The notes under the pieces were generated by a model. It saw nothing but the letters and a program-made list of their open reading frames with translations. It did no database searches and was not told the origin of the DNA. DNA of 64,000 nucleotides from Straminergon stramineum (Eukaryota; Streptophyta; Bryopsida; Hypnales; Calliergonaceae), in NCBI GenBank assembly GCA_963920665.1, contig OY987272.1, positions 15,629,001 through 15,693,000 of the forward strand. The letters run 5' to 3'. The position numbers and the translations under genes were made by a program. Positions 58,036 through 64,000 of this stretch are shown here, in pieces (the stretch's first letter is position 1; every line of letters starts with the position of its first letter).

Positions 58036-58339
58036 GACGCATTGTATTTGCTATAGGTACAACATTTCTTCTCTTTTTTCATACATCAATATAAAAAGAA
58101 TTGCCAAATGTAACTAAATTTTTTCAGAAACAGACATCACATAGATTAAAATGCTCAATCCATCATTAGAATTGAGAAATTAAATAAAAGGAGGAAATGG
58201 AATCAAATGCATACATCTACAAGATTCAGAGTGGTACAACTGAAGTGAGCAATTGCAAACCCCACAAACATGCTTTACAAAATCCTAGTGGACTTAGATG
58301 ATGCTCAAAGCTTAGTGTATACAATAGAATAGCATTGAA
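58036..58339. other. Short AT-rich spacer between repeat copy A and the TTAA element
   Basis: About 300 bp with no gene or repeat of note. Confidence 0.4.
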
Positions 58340-59701
58340 TTAAACCCTCAACGCCCAAGGCCTGAACAAGTTCAAAAACAACATTGCTTTTGAAGTGTTA
58401 TAGATATAATTTTCACTTAGTTCTAGAGGTCTCAACCGTACAATTTTGTAGTGCACTTTTTGTAGATGACATGCATCAAATTTGATGTCATTTGACCATA
58501 TAGATTGCAAGATTATAATGTTTTAGTGTTGAAAAAGGATGCTGAAATTTTCCTACAAATACATTTGGAGGTGAAATTCGGTTTCTAAATCTACTCGAAT
58601 GAAGAAACTTTAAACTATAAAGTGATTCAAAATCAGCATGTAAACACATTGATGAAAAAAAATATCATTCAATGGACTCATTGTGTCTGCAAAATGGCTT
58701 TGAAATTTCAAAAAATAGCAAGAAAAGTTGCAAAAAACACATCAAAAACTAAACCTCCTTCTACTAAAATGCTTCTCAGTCACTACTACTTGGATTGATA
58801 TGAAATTTTATACACACAAACTAGACTAAGGGAGCCGACCCCTTACTAATCACAGACCCAATCTAGCAACGTAGGGTGGAGTAATTTCAATCAGTATGTG
58901 ATTAGCAACAATTAATGCTGGCACAGTTCCCGGGCAATTCGTGGTGCATTATAATTGGCTACAAGACTCCCAAATTTGGACCCAGCCCTTCTTGGATTTT
59001 GCAACCAACCCCTAGTCAAAAAGAGGAAGGTCTGTATGGCCAATATGGATAGAATAGAATCTTTAGCTTAAAAACTTGTAGTAATTATTTTGTGAGGAAA
59101 AAAAATCTGAAAAATTATGGAAACCTTATGAACTCTATTTTTGCTCATGTGAAAAATTTCCCCACCATTGACACCTCCCTTGCAGTATGTGTATTTGCTT
59201 AAGTGGTCAGAAAGAGGTCGGCTCCCTTAGTATGCACAACTTTTCCAAGAAAAATTATTGGAAATGAACATTTTATGAAGAAGAAACAAGCTGTCAAAGT
59301 TCACTATAATCCAAAAATGTTGGGATTTTGAACTTCGAATTGCTCCGAGACATTCAAAACAACCTAGATTGACATGAAATTCCACCACAATAACTAGACT
59401 TCAAGGGGATTATAACCCAACAAATTTTTATTGAAAACTAACTTTGGATGAAGGAGATACAAGCCCCGAAGTTGTAGCCATCAAATGGAGTTTAGAGAAC
59501 TAAAATTGAACCTGTGAACTTCGATTGGCTTCCCAAAATTCATAAAATCTTGGATAGATTTGAAAATTTAAACACACAAAATAGAGGAGAGCGCAAATTC
59601 TCCAACAAATTTTATTGAATTCGGGCATCGGATGCAAAAGTTACAGCACTTTGAATTTGACCTGAGGACACTTTTAGTCCCCTTGGGTGGTGAGGGGTTA
59701 A
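58340..59701. mobile_element. TTAA-flanked non-autonomous element, copy 2 with nested insertion
   Basis: It starts TTAAACCCTCAACGCC and ends GGTGGTGAGGGGTTAA. It aligns along its length with 47842-48820, for example TAGATTGCAAGATTATA and GAAATTTTCCTA..AACACATTTGGAGG-type words. It is about 400 bp longer because of the insertion at 58825-59231. Confidence 0.75.
58825..59231. mobile_element. 407-bp element with perfect 16-bp inverted ends
   Basis: ACTAAGGGAGCCGACC at 58825-58840 is the exact reverse complement of 59216-59231. The segment is absent from the related element at 47842-48820, so it inserted after the two copies separated. The interior is non-coding. Confidence 0.85.
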
Positions 59702-60047
59702 GGAGGAGCAATCTCAAAATGTGTCACGAAATCAGCATACAAGCGTCAAAAATTGAGTCACGAGTGCATTTGTTCATTTTGAATGTATCAATGGCAAGAG
59801 GGACTTACAACATTCTGGAGCTTAGACAGCAATGCATATCAAAATGCTCATACTGTACCTTTCTGTAACCCAAGAATAATCAAATTTATCACCTCCTCAA
59901 AACCCTAGTATTTATAACTATATAACTTAGCACTTGGGAGTTGGATTACTCACACATCTTCTCAATCGAAATTCCAATAAAAAAAATGGAACATTGGACT
60001 CTCTAATTGACAATGTGTTACTTGTCAGATTAACTAAGAACATGCCT

Positions 60048-60089
<42 letters not shown>

Positions 60090-61368
60090 ATTGAAAAAGA
60101 AAAATGAAAAAACAAATATTGTATCATGTTGACATGGATCATTTTAATTACTTACAAATGGAAAGTGTTCTTCATCTTGAGCTAAAATAGCTATCGATAA
60201 TGCACAACATTAATCCCAAAACGCATGGGCAACCAAAAAGTGCATGAGGAATACTTTCAAAGAAATTGTAGAAACAAAGAATGCACTCATTTATCTCAAA
60301 ATTTGACAATTTTTGATTGACTATCTTGGTTATAGGTCTTGTTTTTGTAGGGTTAAAGGGTGCTTTTAATATTCAAGATAGAAAATGTTATACTTATCTA
60401 AGTTATTTGTTGAGACGTGGAGGCTCTATTTATAAGCATTGTCTTATTAATAAAATAAATTACACTTGATACATATTTCCTTGAAAGAGTATTTAAATGA
60501 AGATTTAAAATAATTTTAGTAGCCTTGAATTGATCCCATTATGGCTACTTTAGTGGAACCTTGTTTTATGTTGATGAAATAAAAATTATACTTTGTTTCA
60601 CATAATTAGTGTGGAATGGGGTTTGCAAAGGTTGCAATTGGGCTAAACAATGACAATTTTATGAATCAAATGAATTGATACATGAGATTTATACACATGA
60701 AAAAAGATTCACTTCTCCCTCAATTTGAAGGGTTGCTTTTGGATCATCATTGCTATTATGTAAGGAATAAATGACACCACATTAGCATCCCAAAGGGTAA
60801 GAAACAATCCGAATGGTTCACAATGAGAAGCTATGGGAGAACCACCCTTTCCTCACTAGGCCCCACACCCAACTCGTAGGATGCAACCACTTCCAACCAA
60901 GGCTAGAACAAATTTCCAACCAAAGCTTGGAATGTGCTATTTTTTCCTTTTCAAGGTTGGGACTAATAAAGTCATGATACATGTTTCGAAGTATTGAACA
61001 GTAAAATAGTTCTTGAACAATTGGAATTGGAAGAGTCTATAGATTGAATATGGGTCCAACTTTTGGCTTCCTAAACTCATAGTTAATTCAATTTAACGTA
61101 TAATATTACCAAAATAATTTGAAATCCCTATTATTTATATCTTCCTATATGGCAAAAAAATTATATTGCCTTATATTGCTCCTAAACATGCGCAAAATTG
61201 CTTAAGTGGTTGACTATAGGTGATTCTCTCATATATGCTTTTGCTTTGACCACCTAGAAAACATCTTTACATTTTATTTTTATAGATTATTTGACCAAAC
61301 TATATGTAAGTAGAAAATTCCCAGATTTCAAGTTCTTTTTTGAACAACCCTACAAATATAAAAGAACA
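59702..61368. other. Gene-free AT-rich stretch with a TA microsatellite
   Basis: No gene is seen. The TA run is at 60050-60087. Confidence 0.45.
60050..60087. repeat. TA dinucleotide microsatellite
   Basis: About 19 TA units. Confidence 0.95.
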
Positions 61369-61620
61369 CTAGAGTGCCCTCTGTTGTTGCCACAGTCAAA
61401 ATAAAAATAAACGTATTTTTTTAATTTTTTAATTCATAAAAACTTCGAAATTCAATAACTTTCACATCATAGGTTCCAACTTCACGAAACAAAGCCCATG
61501 CACCCTCCCTGCCGAGGGCTTTCTGATGGTACCAAGAACATGGCCGGGGATATGTAGTTTGGAAGATCTCAACCTAACAAACGAAACAAACAAACAAACA
61601 ACAAACTAACTTAAGGTGTG
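61369..61620 (+). repeat. Direct repeat pair, copy B
   Basis: This matches 57791-58035 in order and orientation, with several substitutions and an AAAC-repeat expansion near its end (CAAACAAACAAAC). Confidence 0.75.
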
Positions 61621-62673
61621 TATGTGCAACCACCAAACGAATTACAATAAGCATGTGCACCGACCAATGACAACAATGGGCTATTCTAGCTTAGTTGGTA
61701 GAATTGAAAAATCTCAATGACAACTATTCACAAAGATTCAGTCTCTGCCTTGTAAGACTTTCTTATCTTCTTACACATTACGATCAAACGTATGCATGCT
61801 TTGAAATGTGGGACAACCGACATGATTGTAAAGAACTCCGTGCTACAGTGGCCATTTGATTATCAATTTCTTTCTGATCCAGTTTGACTTCAGACACGGT
61901 AACTTTGCAAAGTCCGATTAATAAGGACACTGTCGTAAAGAAGAAAAATGAGGCTGAACCCCCAACCCTCACACTCAGGAAGGAATCGGAATCACAACTC
62001 ACATCGGCAACATAAATTAGGTAGGGCGACAGTATGTTCACAGAAATTCACGAAGTCTCGAACAGTCGGAGCAAAACACACCATTGCAACTTACTAAGCT
62101 TAGACTGGAGTTAGAAGGCTGATCACCATTCCCAAATTCAATTACTCAAATGTACTTCTGGGTCAATGTTCTAATCAAGTACAATTGGAGCTCAACCATC
62201 TCTTAGCTTCAATTCACCTAGTCTTCGTTTCGCAACCTAAATCAAAGCGTCCACGTTTGACACCGTCACTCTATGAAAGTCCCTGGAGGCACCAGGCAAC
62301 CCAAACTTCGTTGCTGGAGGTTCGGACAAGAACAAAGTAATCTATAAAAGACAAATCCTCCAATCTATAAACCCTAAACCCTGTAGCCAAAAAAGCTCAA
62401 TTGTTCATCATAATGCCAGATTCCATGCTGCCAAGACAATGATGCTGAGGTGCCCAAAGTCTTGAGAGCTAGGACGAGCATGGATTTAGGTTTTTAGTCA
62501 TGTGTCGTAATGCCAACACACCGGAAGTGAGCATCTCGATCAGAATGATGACTTCAAGGATCTCGGCTTGGGGCTGGCGCTTCTTCGTGTCAGACAGGAA
62601 TTTCAATGCCAAATGGAATGAATTATATACCAAGGAAGGTAATGCATTGGCCGTAATGAAATGAATGCTGTGA
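61621..62673 (-). other. 3' flank of xylosyltransferase copy 2
   Basis: From about 62120 this aligns with the 3' flank of copy 1 (54366-54930) with clear divergence. No other gene is seen in the part further left. Confidence 0.55.
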
Positions 62674-64000
62674 CTACTCAGGTAAATCCAAATCATTCTC
62701 AAGCTCACTGAGCTTTAAAGGCTCCTGATTGATATCTAGCTTGGACATGGCTTCCTCTGTGTCAACCTGGTCCAGCTCCTCCTTCAAAGTGGAGGAGTCA
62801 GATTTCACCTGGTCATCTTGCTTCAAAGTGGAGGAGTCAGCTTTCACCTGCTCATCTTGCTTCAAAATGGAGGAGTCAGCTTTCACCTCCTCACCTTGCT
62901 GTTGTATCACCCCAAGCGGATCAGCAGAGTCCTTGCGAATCTTCTGCGTCTTGAAGGAGCCCAGAGCTGCGTGGGTGAAACCGTATCTCTCCAAAACCTG
63001 ATTATCTGCAAAATTGAAGGCACGCTCCATCTGCTTGAAGCACTCGTCGTTCTCGGGAGTGGCTCCCAGCTTGCAAGGCTTGCACCCCACAAAGTGCGTC
63101 ACGAACGGCCAACGCTCATCTCCATAGCCCGGGTGGTTCTTCGCCATCAACTCCTCGTACGTGTACACGACGTACTTCCAGTATCCATGCAGTAGGAACT
63201 CCCACTCGATGTGCGTGAACTCTTTCCACTTGGGGTCGCCGTACAGGATGAGGTAGACAAGGGCAGACTGATCATCTGCTTCGAAAACTGGTCGGTCAAC
63301 AAGCTTCGCAGTCAACAATTTCCCTGCAACACGCATGATATGCCAGTGCACAGCGATTAGTCACCAATGACAATGTCAAATCTATGACATTGACTGGATT
63401 TAGCTCACTATAATTATGCTACATGTGCAGCGTAACCGGCCGCTACATTCAAGATCAACATGATAAATTCAGTCTGGTATAAATCAGCTCAGTAGCAATG
63501 GCGTACTGAATTAGTACCAAATTCGTACGCCATATTAACTCCCTAAAATTCGTTCCAAGTGAGCCCTCCATATTCAGAATAACATGCCGCAAGATAATAT
63601 GTTATCCTGGACTCTCGCAAATTAATATCACCCTATTCACACAATTTAGGTTAAGACAAAGAGGATGTAGCACTTCCAAAAACGATCTAACAAATGGAAC
63701 CACTTCCAAGCATAGGGCCAGAAATGAACAGAGCTAGCGCATTTCAGGTGAACAAACCGAGGCCGTCTCTTCCATAATATAAGGACGCTAGCATACCTGC
63801 TTCGACTCTGGCGTCGCCTTCAGGACCGAAGGGAGCCAATGCGTCCAGCAAGTCCAGAGACCACTGACAGTTCCTGATGAGGAAACTGCCCGTGTTCAAG
63901 CCAATCCAACGATGCTGCTCAAACAGAAGGTTGTGGAAACCGTGCACCACCAAGTTCATGTTCGCGTACTTCTCCATAGGCATCTCGAACGTCATGTCCG
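62674..64000 (-). CDS. XXT: Xyloglucan 6-xylosyltransferase (GT34), copy 2 (5' part beyond window)
   Basis: The end of exon 1 (64000-63797) and exon 2 (63323-62674) are present, separated by a GT-AG intron of 473 bp (copy 1: 415 bp). The visible exon 1 begins inside the DxD region (TDMTFEMPMEKYANMNLVVH) and runs to EAG at the donor. Exon 2 encodes the rest of the GT34 domain, with residues identical to copy 1 through IRKDSADPLGV. It then diverges into a tail with three KADSS/KSDSS-type repeat units and ends LSELENDLDLPE. The tail is about 25 residues longer than in copy 1. The gene faces copy 1 (convergent), with about 8.3 kb of mobile-element debris between. The N-terminal half is outside the window. 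Confidence 0.93.

Noticed and set aside
1..64000. CRISPR arrays, bacterial operons or attachment sites
   Set aside because: None seen. Introns, telo-boxes and gene families show plant nuclear DNA.

Overview
The window is nuclear DNA of a land plant, probably a seed-free lineage (moss, lycophyte or fern grade). The species cannot be fixed from the sequence. The evidence is plant-only gene families (AUX/LAX auxin carrier, GT34 xyloglucan xylosyltransferase, RBL13-type rhomboid, IDM2/IDM3-like alpha-crystallin protein), GT-AG introns, TTTAGGG telo-box motifs near genes, and long AT-rich gene-poor stretches full of decayed mobile DNA.

Layout: 1-507 (-) is a partial rhomboid gene. 2795-5559 (+) is a four-exon IDM2/IDM3-like gene. 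6038-9565 (-) is a seven-exon AUX/LAX gene, convergent with it. 9.6-19 kb is gene-free, with degenerate repeats. 19235-21404 (+) is GEMIN2 and 21975-22054 (+) is tRNA-Leu(AAG). 22848-23879 (+) is the intronless tRNA m1A58 methyltransferase TRM61. 26941-40646 is a 13.7-kb DNA transposon. 40.7-50 kb is a repeat graveyard with a decayed zinc-knuckle gene, a TTAA-flanked element and a chromodomain ORF. 52427-54365 (+) and 62674-64000 (-, cut by the window end) are two convergent xyloglucan xylosyltransferase genes. Copia, Harbinger-like and MITE remnants lie between them.

The most unusual object is the 13.7-kb transposon. Its inverted ends are in exact register with a 12-bp direct repeat, GCCTTCTCTATC, outside both ends. 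On the minus strand it carries a Mutator-like (SWIM zinc finger) transposase. Divergently, on the plus strand, it carries an acidic protein with a SUMO-interaction-like tail and a multi-exon gene joining a ParB-like domain (GNHR motif) to a DNA N4/N6-methyltransferase-like domain. ParB plus methyltransferase is a pairing known from phages and bacteria. Here it is intron-split inside a plant transposon, which suggests an element that marks its own DNA. This copy appears dead: its reading frames are broken only by TAG and TGA codons and by no frameshift I can see, as expected from deamination of methylated cytosine.

The host genes fall into unrelated pathways: auxin uptake, snRNP assembly, tRNA modification, cell-wall synthesis, membrane proteolysis and possible active DNA demethylation. 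They do not form a cluster with one function. The two xylosyltransferase copies are nucleotide-identical over the exon stretches I compared, but diverge in the intron, the C-terminal tail and the 3' UTR. This points to recent gene conversion.
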